Of a stretch of DNA of 64,000 bases, positions 44,226 to 52,916 are shown piece after piece. The number at the start of each line of letters is the position of its first letter. The stretch's first letter is position 1. This DNA comes from Bradyrhizobium sp. 186. GTDB lineage: Bacteria; Pseudomonadota; Alphaproteobacteria; Rhizobiales; Xanthobacteraceae. The stretch covers positions 7,812,001-7,876,000 of the forward strand of contig NZ_CP082164.1 of the NCBI RefSeq assembly GCF_023101685.1, read 5' to 3'. The notes below the pieces were generated by a model. It was not told the DNA's origin, made no database searches, and saw only the letters and a program-made list of their open reading frames with translations. A program made the position numbers and the translations under genes.

Positions 44226-45329
44226 ATGAGCCGTCCGACGAAATTGTTTGAGACCTGCAAGCTCGGCCCGATCACGCTTGCGAACCGTTTCGTGATGGCG
44301 CCGCTGACGCGCAACCGGGCCGCGCCAGGCACGTTCGTACCGAGCCCACTTGCCGCCGACTATTATGGCCAGCGTGCCTCCGCCGGCCTGCTGATCACCG
44401 AAGCGAGCCAGGTCTCGCAGCAGGGCCAGGGCTACCAGGACACGCCAGGCATCTACACGAAGGAGCAGGTCGCCGGCTGGCGCAAGGTCACCGACCGCGT
44501 CCACGAGCGCGGCGGAAAAATCTTCATCCAGCTCTGGCATGTCGGCCGCATCTCGCACGTCGCGCTTCAGGCCGATGGCGCAGCCCCGGTGGCACCGAGC
44601 GCGATCCGCGCCAAGGGCAAGACCTTCGTCAACGGCACTTTCGCCGACGTCTCCGAGCCCCGCGCGCTCGCACTCTCCGAAATTCCAGGCATCATCGATG
44701 ACTTCAAGCGCGCGACGCGCAATGCGCTGGAGGCCGGCTTCGACGGCGTCGAGATCCACGGTGCCAACGGCTATCTGCTCGAGCAGTTCGCCAAGGACGG
44801 CACCAACAAGCGCACCGACGCCTATGGCGGCTCCATCGAGAATCGCGCGCGGCTGATGCTGGAGGTCTCCAAGGCCGTGGTGGCCGAGGCCGGCGCCGAC
44901 CGCACCGGCATCCGCATCTCGCCGGTGACGCCGGCCAACGACATCTCGGACTCCAACCCGCAAGCCTTGTACGATCATATCGTCGACGGGCTCAGCGCCC
45001 TGAAGCTCGTCTATCTCCATGTCGTCGAGGGCGCCACCGGTGGCCCGCGCGACATCGCGCCGTTCGACTATGCGGGCCTGCGCAAGCGCTTCTCCGGCGC
45101 CTATGTCGCCAACAACGGCTACGATTTCGACCTCGCGACCAAGGTGCTCGACGCCGGCGCGGCCGATCTGATCGCGTTCGGCAAGCCGTTCATCTCCAAC
45201 CCCGACCTGGTCGAGCGGCTGAAGAATGGCGCGGCGCTGAACGAGTGGGACAAGAACACGTTCTACGGCGGCGGCGCCAAGGGATATACGGACTATCCGA
45301 CGCGGGAGGCGGCTGAAGCGGCGGAGTAA
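44226..45329 (+). CDS. Old Yellow Enzyme-type flavin alkene reductase
   Basis: A 367-residue FMN oxidoreductase of the OYE/NemA group, reducing activated C=C bonds or nitro compounds with NAD(P)H. NRFVMAPLTRNRA is the FMN start strand, IQLWHVGRISH holds the flavin-contact residues, VEIHGANGYLLEQF gives the substrate-binding His and Asn, and GGSIENRARLMLEV is the family stretch after it. The ATG at 44226 starts the conserved part. It ends at a shared two-way terminator with the IclR operon. Confidence 0.9.
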   Translation: MSRPTKLFETCKLGPITLANRFVMAPLTRNRAAPGTFVPSPLAADYYGQRASAGLLITEASQVSQQGQGYQDTPGIYTKEQVAGWRKVTDRVHERGGKIFIQLWHVGRISHVALQADGAAPVAPSAIRAKGKTFVNGTFADVSEPRALALSEIPGIIDDFKRATRNALEAGFDGVEIHGANGYLLEQFAKDGTNKRTDAYGGSIENRARLMLEVSKAVVAEAGADRTGIRISPVTPANDISDSNPQALYDHIVDGLSALKLVYLHVVEGATGGPRDIAPFDYAGLRKRFSGAYVANNGYDFDLATKVLDAGAADLIAFGKPFISNPDLVERLKNGAALNEWDKNTFYGGGAKGYTDYPTREAAEAAE

Positions 45330-45370
45330 TTTCTTCTCCCTGCCCCCGCTTGCGGGGAGAGACGAAGAAG

Positions 45371-45402
45371 AAAAAGGCCGGGATCGCTCCCGGCCTTTTT
45401 TC
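45371..45402. terminator. Two-way terminator between the OYE gene and the IclR operon
   Basis: GGCCGGGA (45376-45383) and TCCCGGCC (45388-45395) form a perfect 8-bp stem around TCGC, with AAAAA before it and TTTTTT after it, so it works in both directions. An almost identical unit lies at 52869-52894. Confidence 0.85.
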
Positions 45403-45421
45403 TATGCGCGTCTCTATCGTA

Positions 45422-46288
45422 TCAGGCTGCGTAGCGGTTGAACTTCGACTTGGAGATCGAGGTTGCGGCGACATGGACGTGCTGCGCCAGCTCGGCCTCG
45501 GCACGCTCCCGGGTCCAGCGCGTCGTCGGCACCGAGATGTTGATCGCGGCGACCGCACGGCCGTGCTCGTCGATGATGGGGGCCGCGACCGAAATGTCGC
45601 CCATGACGGTCTCGTTCATGATCACAGCATAGCCGCGCCGGGCCGCGACGCGAACGCGCTCCAGCAGCGCTTTCGGATCGATCACCGTGAACGGCGTCAA
45701 CGGCGCGAGCGGCGTCCGCTTGAGCAGATCGAGGCGCTCTTCCTCGGGCAGCGCCGACAGGATCGCGGTGCCGGAGGCCGTGAAAAAGGTCGGCAGCCGG
45801 CTGCCGATCACGATATCGATGTTGATGAGGTGCTGGCCCGGAAAGCGCGCCACGAACACGATCTCGTGGCCGTCGAGCTCGTGCAGATTGCAGGTCTCGC
45901 CGAGATTGCGGCTGATGTCGAGCAGATAGGGCGAAGCCCGGTCGATCAGATCGTTGGCCTTGAGATAGCTGTGCGAAAACTGGAGCACCTTCGAGGTGAG
46001 GCCGTAGTTGCGCGTGCCCTCGATCCGCTTGAGATAGCCGAGCGTCTCGAGCGTGTAGACGAGGCGCTGGGCGGCGCTGCGGTCGAGACCGGCGGCGCGC
46101 GCGATGTCGGCGAGCGTCATGTAGCGCTGCGGCCCGTCGAAGGCATGCAGGACCTGGAACGCCTTCTCGGTCGAGCCGACGAACAGGGACGAGCGCGGCT
46201 CGGCGCCCTTCTCCGCATTCTTCTCGCCGGTTTTGGCGGCCTTTGTCTTCGCGGCGCGGCCGGTGCCGTCGCGGCTGCTACGCACCAT
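45422..46288 (-). CDS. IclR-family transcriptional regulator
   Basis: A 288-residue IclR regulator. After a Lys/Ala-rich lead of about 35 residues comes the winged helix (AFQVLHAFDG, LADIARAAGLDRSAAQRLVY near 57-76), then the effector domain (about 105-285), with VGSRLPTFFTASGTAILSAL and GYAVIMNETVMGDISVAAPI as the ligand-pocket strands. It is the last gene of the minus-strand catabolic operon, 12 bases after the DapA-like gene, and so probably controls it. Confidence 0.9.
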   Translation of the reverse strand: MVRSSRDGTGRAAKTKAAKTGEKNAEKGAEPRSSLFVGSTEKAFQVLHAFDGPQRYMTLADIARAAGLDRSAAQRLVYTLETLGYLKRIEGTRNYGLTSKVLQFSHSYLKANDLIDRASPYLLDISRNLGETCNLHELDGHEIVFVARFPGQHLINIDIVIGSRLPTFFTASGTAILSALPEEERLDLLKRTPLAPLTPFTVIDPKALLERVRVAARRGYAVIMNETVMGDISVAAPIIDEHGRAVAAINISVPTTRWTRERAEAELAQHVHVAATSISKSKFNRYAA

Positions 46289-46300
46289 GCGACCTTCCTC

Positions 46301-47206
46301 TCACGCGATGCCCTCCGAGATCGCCAGTTGCCGGCCGAGTTCGGCGCGGAGCGCAGCGACCAGCGCCGGCGCCGGCTGGACCAGCGGCGCCAGCATGCGC
46401 GGCGCGTCGACGCCGACCAGATCCATCACCGCCTTCATCGGGCCCGGATTGGTTTCGGCGAACGCCATGTTCATCAGCGGGATCAGGCGGCGATGGATGC
46501 TCAATGCCTCCGCTGTCTTGCCCGCCGTGGCCGTCTCGAAAACCTGGCGCCAGGCGCGCGGCAGCAGGCACGCGGTCACGATGATGCCTCCCTTCGCGCC
46601 GGCCGCGAGATGAAGCGGAAACAGGCTGTCTTCGCCGCTCAGCACTGCAAAACTCTCGTCGACGCCGGCCACGACCTGGAGGAAATGATACATGTCGAGG
46701 TTGCAGGCCTTCATGCCGATAATGTTGGGATGCCCGGAGAGCTCATGCAGGATCTTGGGCTCGATCGCGATCCGGGTGCGGTAAGGGATTTCATAGATCA
46801 GGATGGGCACGGGCGACGCATCGGCATAGCGCAGGAAATAGTCGCGGATGCCAGCCTGAGTCGGGTTGGTATAATATGGCGTAAGAACCAGGAGGCCGTC
46901 CACGCCTTCGGCGGCAAATTCACGGCCTGCCTGGAGCGCATCGTGGAAGCCGGTATCCAGGACACCGGCGATGACCGGGCCCTTCCCCGCCATGGCCTGC
47001 ACCGACAGCCCCGCCATCCGGATCCGCTCGGCCCGCGCCAGCGCGCCGTACTCGCCGGTGCCGCCGAGCGGCACCACGCCGTCGATGCCCTGCTTGTTGA
47101 GCCAGGCGAACAGCGCCGAGACCGCAGCGGCGTCGATGGTGTCGTCGGCCTTGACCGGGGTCGGGATGGCCGGAAACAGGCCGCGGAGACGATTGGCAGT
47201 GAGCAT
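46301..47206 (-). CDS. DapA-family lyase (dihydrodipicolinate synthase / NAL superfamily)
   Basis: A 301-residue TIM-barrel aldolase. The Schiff-base lysine is K166 in IIGMKACN, GGTGEYG at residues 48-54 replaces the GTTGE carboxylate loop, and the catalytic Tyr lies in IYEIP (137-141), where most members have YNxP. It is almost surely not the lysine-pathway enzyme; the operon (hydroxyacid dehydrogenase, importer, IclR) points to breakdown of a keto acid. Exact substrate unknown. Confidence 0.86.
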   Translation of the reverse strand: MLTANRLRGLFPAIPTPVKADDTIDAAAVSALFAWLNKQGIDGVVPLGGTGEYGALARAERIRMAGLSVQAMAGKGPVIAGVLDTGFHDALQAGREFAAEGVDGLLVLTPYYTNPTQAGIRDYFLRYADASPVPILIYEIPYRTRIAIEPKILHELSGHPNIIGMKACNLDMYHFLQVVAGVDESFAVLSGEDSLFPLHLAAGAKGGIIVTACLLPRAWRQVFETATAGKTAEALSIHRRLIPLMNMAFAETNPGPMKAVMDLVGVDAPRMLAPLVQPAPALVAALRAELGRQLAISEGIA

Positions 47207-47236
47207 GGCAAGAACCTCTGTTGGAGCGCGGGACGA

Positions 47237-49003
47237 CTACCTTGCGGCAGCGCGGCGGCGCAGGCGTTCGGCGACGAAGATCAAGAGCCCCATGAAGACG
47301 AACAGGCAGGTGGAGACGGCGGCGATCGCGGGCGAAACCTGAAGCGTCACCTCGTCCCAGAACTGCTTTGGCAGCGTGGCATTCAGGCCGCCGGTCGCGA
47401 ACAGCGCGATGGTGAGCTCGTCGAATGAGGTCGCGAAGGCGAACAGGAACGAGGACATCATCCCCGCACCCAGAATCGGAAAGGTGACGTAACGCAGCGT
47501 CGCGGCCGGACCCGCGCCGAGACTTTGCGCGGCGTGGTCGAGCCGGGTGTCGTAGTTGCGCAGCACGGCCATCATGGTCATCACCACGTAGGGCACCGCG
47601 ACGACGGTATGTCCGAGAATGAGGCCGACGGTGCTGCCGATCAGGCCGATGCGGGCGAAGAGATAGAACAGGCCGACCGCGATGATCATGCGCGGCACGA
47701 CGATCGGCGACAGGATGAAGGCGAGCCACGCCGCCTTGCCGGGAATGTCGCTGCGCACCAGCAGGAACGCCGCCGGCGTTCCGATCAGCATCGCGAGCAG
47801 TCCCGTCCCGACACCGACCAGCAGCGAACGCAGCAACGCCTGGGTCCACACCGGCGAGTGCAGCACGGTCTCGTACCAGTGCAGGGTAAAGCCCTGGGGT
47901 GGCCAGTTGAGGCCGCCGCTGCCGAACGACAGCGGAATCATCAGGATAGTCGGCGCGCTGATGATCAGGAGCATGGTCCAGGCGAAAGCCTGCAAGCCCA
48001 GGCCCGGCTGATCCGACCCGCGGCCGCGACGGCGCGACGGCAGCAGGCGCAGGACGAAATCGGAGCCCTCGCCCAGCAGGGTCAGGATGGCGTCGCCGGC
48101 CTTCTGAATCGGGCCCGAGAGACGCGAGGGCACAGCATTGCGCGCGGCGGTCGCGCCCGTCATCGTCGACAGGCCGAGCAGCCGGTCGTAGGCGGCAAAG
48201 ACCACGAGCACGACAATCAGGAGCAGCACCGAGATCGCGCCGGCAAAGCCCCAGTTCATGGTCTGCTGGATCTGGTCGATGATGAGCTGCGTAATCATGG
48301 TCTCGCGGCGTCCGCCGAGCAGCGCGGGCACGATGAAGAAGCCGATCGCGGTAACGAACACCATGATCCCTGCGGCGGCGACGCCTGGCAGCGACAGCGG
48401 AAAATAGATCTTCCAGAACGCCATGCCCGGACGCGCCCCGAGCGTGGCCGCCGCACGCGGCAGGTTGCGGTCGATGTTCTCCATCACCGAGAGCATCGTC
48501 AGTACGGCGAGCGGCAGCAGCGCATTCACCATGCCGACGAGGACGCTGCCGAAATTGTAGAGCAGGCTCGCAGGGCTCGAGATGATGCCGAGCGAGATCA
48601 GGAGCTTGTTGATGACGCCGTTGCGCCCGAGCAGCACGATCCAGGCGAAGGCCCGGACCAGGAAGCTGGTCCAGAACGACAGCAGCACCCAGAACAGCAG
48701 CGTCGCCTTGCGCTCCTTGTCCACCATCGAGATCAGATAGGCGATCGGATACCCCGTCACGACACAGACCAGCGTCGTGACCAGCGAAATCTTCAAGGTG
48801 ATGAGCAGGACATCGACATAGACCGACGAGGCGAAGAGCTGGCGGTATTGCGCCAGCGTGAAGCCGCTGTCGCCGTAGACGCTGAGCAGCAGCAACTGGC
48901 CGACGGGATAGACCAGGAAGAGCACGAGCAGCACGACGAGCGGCGCACCCATCGCAGCCCGCGTCCAGTCTAACCTCCGCGATTTCGCACGCAGCCCGGC
49001 CAA
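47237..49003 (-). CDS. Fused double-permease of a spermidine/putrescine-type ABC importer
   Basis: A 588-residue inner-membrane protein that joins two permeases in one chain. Residues about 18-285 are a PotB-like unit (SLPGVAAAGIMVFVTAIGFF near its EAA loop), a charged cytoplasmic linker around 300-345 (PSRRRGRGSDQPG) follows, and about 350-580 are a PotC-like unit (DHAAQSLGAGPAATLRYVTF as its EAA loop). Usually these are two genes. The TTG at 49003 lies two bases after the ATPase stop with GGGGAT upstream; an ATG at 48952 is the alternative. Confidence 0.82.
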   Translation of the reverse strand: MAGLRAKSRRLDWTRAAMGAPLVVLLVLFLVYPVGQLLLLSVYGDSGFTLAQYRQLFASSVYVDVLLITLKISLVTTLVCVVTGYPIAYLISMVDKERKATLLFWVLLSFWTSFLVRAFAWIVLLGRNGVINKLLISLGIISSPASLLYNFGSVLVGMVNALLPLAVLTMLSVMENIDRNLPRAAATLGARPGMAFWKIYFPLSLPGVAAAGIMVFVTAIGFFIVPALLGGRRETMITQLIIDQIQQTMNWGFAGAISVLLLIVVLVVFAAYDRLLGLSTMTGATAARNAVPSRLSGPIQKAGDAILTLLGEGSDFVLRLLPSRRRGRGSDQPGLGLQAFAWTMLLIISAPTILMIPLSFGSGGLNWPPQGFTLHWYETVLHSPVWTQALLRSLLVGVGTGLLAMLIGTPAAFLLVRSDIPGKAAWLAFILSPIVVPRMIIAVGLFYLFARIGLIGSTVGLILGHTVVAVPYVVMTMMAVLRNYDTRLDHAAQSLGAGPAATLRYVTFPILGAGMMSSFLFAFATSFDELTIALFATGGLNATLPKQFWDEVTLQVSPAIAAVSTCLFVFMGLLIFVAERLRRRAAAR

Positions 49004-49005
49004 GC

Positions 49006-50103
49006 TCAGATCCCCATCCCGTCGCGGATGGCGACGGCATCCGCCGCATTCCATCCGAGCAAGAGCCGCTGTCCGATCTCGTAGGGCGTCGAACCGCTGC
49101 GGGTCGGATGCGCGACAACGAGTTGCGGCATGCCGGCCGTCTCGGGCGCGATGTAGAGCCGCGTCAGGCTGCCGCTGATCATCACGTCCACGAGCCGGCC
49201 GGCGAGCCGGCCTCCGCCGCCCGCCTCGCCGACCACCAGATTCTGCGGCCGGACCATGACCTTGATTGGTTCGCCCGCGGCGAAACTGCTGCCGTTGCCG
49301 ACCGCGCGCGACGGCGCGGCCTGCTCGGCCAGGACGATGTCGAGCCCATCGCCGTCGACGCCGCGCACGGTGGCGCTGAACAGGTTGGACTCGCCGAGGA
49401 AGTCGGCGACGAACACCGAGCGCGGACGGAAATAGAGATCTTCCGGCGTGCCGAGCTGCTCGATCGCGCCTGCATTCATAAGGCAGATGCGATCCGACAT
49501 CGTCATCGCCTCTTCCTGGTCGTGGGTGACGTAGACGATCGTGGTGCCGAGCGCGCGATGGATGCGTTTGATCTCGAGTTGCATCTGGTCGCGCAGCTTC
49601 TTGTCGAGCGCGCCGAGAGGCTCGTCCATCAGGATGATCGCGGGGCGATAGACGATGCAGCGCGCCAGCGCGATGCGCTGCTGCTGGCCGCCGGACAGCT
49701 CGCGCGGATAGCGCTTGGCCACGTGCGGCAGACGTACCGTCTCCAGCGCCTCGGCCGCGCGCCGACGCGCTTCCGCGTCGGCCACCTTCCGCATCTTCAG
49801 CGGAAACGCGATGTTGTCCTCGACCGTCATGTGCGGAAACAGCGCGTAGTTCTGGAACACAACGCCGATGTCGCGCGCGTAGGCCGGACTGTGCGTGATG
49901 TCGGCATCGTCGATCAGGATACGCCCCTCGTCGGGATGGGCGAGCCCCGCGATCAGGCTGAGCAGCGTCGTCTTGCCCGATCCCGACGGACCGAGCAAAG
50001 TGAGGAATTCGCCCCTGGCGACCTCGAGGCTGGTCGGCGCCAGCGCGACGAAGTCGCCATAGCGTTTGCACAGCTCGTGAATCCGCAGGCTCGACGAGAC
50101 CAT
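49006..50103 (-). CDS. Spermidine/putrescine-type ABC transporter ATPase
   Basis: A 365-residue ATPase of the PotA type. Walker A is GPSGSGKT at residues 38-45, the Q-loop FQNYALFPH, the signature LSGGQQQR near 143-150, Walker B LMDEPLGALD and the switch histidine in VTHDQEEAM. About 240-365 form the TOBE-containing regulatory part. The start ATG at 50103 lies about 27 bases after the binding-protein gene. All ATP motifs are intact, unlike in GlpS and GlpT. Confidence 0.9.
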   Translation of the reverse strand: MVSSSLRIHELCKRYGDFVALAPTSLEVARGEFLTLLGPSGSGKTTLLSLIAGLAHPDEGRILIDDADITHSPAYARDIGVVFQNYALFPHMTVEDNIAFPLKMRKVADAEARRRAAEALETVRLPHVAKRYPRELSGGQQQRIALARCIVYRPAIILMDEPLGALDKKLRDQMQLEIKRIHRALGTTIVYVTHDQEEAMTMSDRICLMNAGAIEQLGTPEDLYFRPRSVFVADFLGESNLFSATVRGVDGDGLDIVLAEQAAPSRAVGNGSSFAAGEPIKVMVRPQNLVVGEAGGGGRLAGRLVDVMISGSLTRLYIAPETAGMPQLVVAHPTRSGSTPYEIGQRLLLGWNAADAVAIRDGMGI

Positions 50104-50129
50104 GGGCCGCTCCGATCCCTTCGATCCGG

Positions 50130-51215
50130 TCAAGCCAGTATCCAGCTGTTGAAGCGCTCGATCACAGCGGCCTGGTTGTCGTACCAGTATTTCGCGTCGA
50201 TCTTCAGCCCGGCCTTGATGTTGTCGGGATAGGTCGGACAGTTCCTGGCGACGTCCGGCTTGACGTAGTTGAAGGCCTCCGGCTGGGTGAGGCCGGCCGG
50301 AAAATACTCGACCAGCGCGGCCTGGCGCTTCGGATCGGACGCGAACTTGATGAATTCGCGGCAGGCATCCGCATTCGGCGTGCCGGCGAGGATCGACCAG
50401 TTGTCGGCGCCCCAGACTCCCTGGTTCCAGATGATCTCGACCGGTGCGCCCGCCGCCTGCGCGGACTGGGCACGCGACACCCAGGTCGGAAGCATATCGA
50501 CCTCGCCGGAGGTCAGCATCTGCTCGACCTGCGCGCCGCTGGTCCACCACACCGCGACCGACGACTTGATCTTGTCGAGGGATGCGAACGCCTTGTCGAG
50601 ATCGCAAGGGTAGACCTGCGCGGTCGGCACGCCCGCGCCCATCAGCGCCTCCTCGATCGTGTCGAACGGATGCTTGCGCACCGAGCGGCGGCCGGGAAAG
50701 TCCTTCACGTTCCAGAAGTCGGCCCAGGATTGCGGCGCCTTGCGGCCCTTGAAGGCGTCGGAACGATAGGCGAGCACCGTGGTGTAGACGTTGGTCGCAA
50801 CGCCATAGGGCGAGGCGTATTCGGCGGGAATCGACTTGATGACAGGCTCGGATTCGAGGCCGTGCTTCTCGAGATATTGCTTGCCGCCGGTGGTCAAGAG
50901 CTGGATCGCGGGCCAGCTGATCTTGGCCATGTCCCAAGTGTAGCTCTTGGTGTCGACCATGGTCTTGATCTGAGCGACCGGCTCGGCGTTGGCCTGCACG
51001 CCGACGACCTCGATCCCCGTCGCCTCGGTGAAGGGCCGGTAGTACACCGCGCCATAGGCCTTGGTGTAGATGCCGCCGTCGTCGCGCACGACGATGCGCT
51101 TGCCCGCGGCGCGGGACGGCGACCAGACCGAGGGCGCGGCGAGCGCGACGGCGCCGGCTCCCGCACCGAGCAGCAGGCGACGTCGCGAAGTGATGATCTT
51201 CGGTGCGTTGGTCAT
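50130..51215 (-). CDS. PotD-like ABC transporter substrate-binding protein, Tat signal
   Basis: A 361-residue family-1 binding protein. The N-terminus TSRRRLLLGAGAGAVALAAP is a twin-arginine-type signal ending near residue 36, so export is probably through Tat in folded form. RIVVRDDGGIYTKAYGAVYY and KTMVDTKSYTWDMAKISWPA belong to lobe one. The type binds spermidine, putrescine or related charged compounds; the operon suggests a carboxylate-containing ligand. The ATG at 51215 is chosen for the signal. Confidence 0.86.
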   Translation of the reverse strand: MTNAPKIITSRRRLLLGAGAGAVALAAPSVWSPSRAAGKRIVVRDDGGIYTKAYGAVYYRPFTEATGIEVVGVQANAEPVAQIKTMVDTKSYTWDMAKISWPAIQLLTTGGKQYLEKHGLESEPVIKSIPAEYASPYGVATNVYTTVLAYRSDAFKGRKAPQSWADFWNVKDFPGRRSVRKHPFDTIEEALMGAGVPTAQVYPCDLDKAFASLDKIKSSVAVWWTSGAQVEQMLTSGEVDMLPTWVSRAQSAQAAGAPVEIIWNQGVWGADNWSILAGTPNADACREFIKFASDPKRQAALVEYFPAGLTQPEAFNYVKPDVARNCPTYPDNIKAGLKIDAKYWYDNQAAVIERFNSWILA

Positions 51216-51228
51216 GTCAGTCCCCTCT

Positions 51229-52695
51229 CTACGATGTTGCGATGGGCGGCGAAGCTGCGGCCGCATCGGCCGCGGATGTCTGCGGCAGAACGCGGCCGGG
51301 ATTGAAAAGACCGGATGGATCGAACGCCTGTTTCACCGCCCGCATCAGTGTGAGCTCGACCGGCGGCTTGTAGCGGGACATCTCGTCGGTCAGCGTGCGC
51401 CCGACGCCGTGCTCGGCGCTGAAGGTGCCGCGCAGGGAGCTTGCGACATCGTTCATGGCCCGGCGGATTCGCAGCGCAACGGCGTCGCGCTCCAGCACGG
51501 CGTCCCATTCGGCAAAGCTGAAGAAGGGAATGAGATGAATGTTGCCGTCGCCCATGTGGCCGACGATCACGAACGGCAGATCCGGCACGATCGCGCGCAC
51601 GGCCGCCATCGCCTGATCGATGAAGGCCGGCACGGTCGACACCGGGACCGCGGTGTCCGACGTCAGGCCCACGCCGGCTTTCTTGTTGGCTTCCGAAACG
51701 CTGTGACGCACCAGCCACATCGCCTTGCGCTGCGCCTCGCTCGCGGCGACGACACCGTCGCTGACCAGCCCGGCCTCGAGCGCCTGTTCGAGCACCATTT
51801 GCATCGTTGCCGCGAGCGCCGCGGCATCGCCGGTGTCGGACAATTCGACGAGGACGTGCCAGCTGTCGATCTCCGCGACCGGACAGCGCCGGCCCGGCAC
51901 CTGCTCGAGCACGAGCTGGATCTGCTTCGCATTCATCAGCTCGAAGGCGGAGAGCCGTGAATTGCAGGCGGCCTGAAACAGGCCGAGCACGTCGAGCGCC
52001 TGCTGCGGACTGTCGACCGCAAGCCAGGCGACGGCCTCCGCCGTCGGCAGCGGATGCAGCTTCAGCACCGCGCCGGTGATGATGCCGAGGGTGCCCTCGG
52101 AGCCGATGAAGAGATGCTTGAGGTCGTAGCCGGTGTTGTTCTTGCGCAACGCGTAGAGGCCGTCCCAGATCGCGCCGTCCGGAAGCACGACTTCGAGGCC
52201 GAGCACGTTGTCCCGCGTATTGCCATAGCGGAGCACGCCGGTGCCGCCGGCATTGGTGCCGATGTTGCCGCCGATCTGGCACGAGCCCTCGGCGCCCAGG
52301 CTGACGGGGTACAACCGGCCTGCCGAGGCGGCGGCTTCCTGGATCGCGGCAAGCACGCAGCCCGCATCGACCACCATCGTGTTGTTGACCGGATCGATCG
52401 AGCGGATTCGCCGCATGCGCGTCAGCGCGACGACGACCGGCCGCTTGCCTTGCCCGGACGGGGTCGCGCCACCGCACAGGCTGGTGTTACCGCCCTGTGG
52501 CAGCACCGGCGTTTGGTGCGCGACGCAGAGACGGACGATGGCCGCAACCTGCTCCGTGCTGGATGGCAGGACCGCACAGAGCGCGGGCGCGCGATAGCGG
52601 CCACGCCAATCCTCGGTGAGGCCCGCGAGATCCTCCTCGCGAGTCAGCACGGCCTTGTCGCCCAGCAACTGCTTGAACGCCTCGATCAATGCCAT
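51229..52695 (-). CDS. FAD-linked D-2-hydroxyacid dehydrogenase (GlcD/D2HGDH-like)
   Basis: A 488-residue flavoenzyme of the VAO/GlcD family, oxidising D-2-hydroxy acids such as D-lactate, glycolate or D-2-hydroxyglutarate. VLPQGGNTSLCGG is the FAD pyrophosphate loop, SLGAEGSCQIGGNIGTNAGG and RKNNTGYDLKHLFIGSEGTLG are family signatures, and the C-terminal cap ends in FSAEHGVGRTL and a GLFNPGRVLP helix. ATG at 52695 is used (a TTG precedes it). First gene of the operon, 13 bases before the binding-protein gene. Confidence 0.88.
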   Translation of the reverse strand: MALIEAFKQLLGDKAVLTREEDLAGLTEDWRGRYRAPALCAVLPSSTEQVAAIVRLCVAHQTPVLPQGGNTSLCGGATPSGQGKRPVVVALTRMRRIRSIDPVNNTMVVDAGCVLAAIQEAAASAGRLYPVSLGAEGSCQIGGNIGTNAGGTGVLRYGNTRDNVLGLEVVLPDGAIWDGLYALRKNNTGYDLKHLFIGSEGTLGIITGAVLKLHPLPTAEAVAWLAVDSPQQALDVLGLFQAACNSRLSAFELMNAKQIQLVLEQVPGRRCPVAEIDSWHVLVELSDTGDAAALAATMQMVLEQALEAGLVSDGVVAASEAQRKAMWLVRHSVSEANKKAGVGLTSDTAVPVSTVPAFIDQAMAAVRAIVPDLPFVIVGHMGDGNIHLIPFFSFAEWDAVLERDAVALRIRRAMNDVASSLRGTFSAEHGVGRTLTDEMSRYKPPVELTLMRAVKQAFDPSGLFNPGRVLPQTSAADAAAASPPIATS

Positions 52696-52746
52696 CAACA
52701 GCCTCCGGGAAGGGCCGACGCTGGCCCAAGCGGCTTCTGCGAAAAC

Positions 52747-52773
52747 AATCGCAATACGATTAATTCAATCGCA
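52747..52773 (-). promoter_or_regulatory. Possible IclR operator in front of the catabolic operon
   Basis: AATCGCA occurs at 52747-52753 and again at 52767-52773, 20 bases apart, in an AT-rich stretch 52-78 bases before the first gene of the operon. ATCG and CGAT around CAATA form a short inverted repeat. IclR regulators use short palindromes at such positions. Low confidence. Confidence 0.35.
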
Positions 52774-52868
52774 TTATGCCAACTATGAATTCCACGTGAC
52801 AGGGAGTCAAGCGGGAGCGCTGCGCTCGCAATGACGGTGTGGATGAGCGTGCAGTCCAACAAAAGGAA

Positions 52869-52894
52869 AAAGGCCGGGATTGCTCCCGGCCTTT
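52869..52894 (-). terminator. Terminator after glpV
   Basis: GGCCGGGA (52872-52879) and TCCCGGCC (52884-52891) around TTGC, with a T-run on the minus strand (complement of the A-rich 52861-52871). It ends the glp transcript and is nearly identical to the unit at 45371-45402. Confidence 0.8.
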
Positions 52895-52916
52895 CGTCGT
52901 CCTTATGAGTCGTACC

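Noticed and set aside
45350..47428. Plus-strand open frame of 692 codons
   Set aside because: Antisense to the IclR and DapA-like genes, both of which have clear motifs on the minus strand.
49004..50071. N-terminal extension of the fused permease frame to 944 codons
   Set aside because: The extension reads the out-of-frame text of the PotA-like ATPase; the permease resemblance begins only after 49003.
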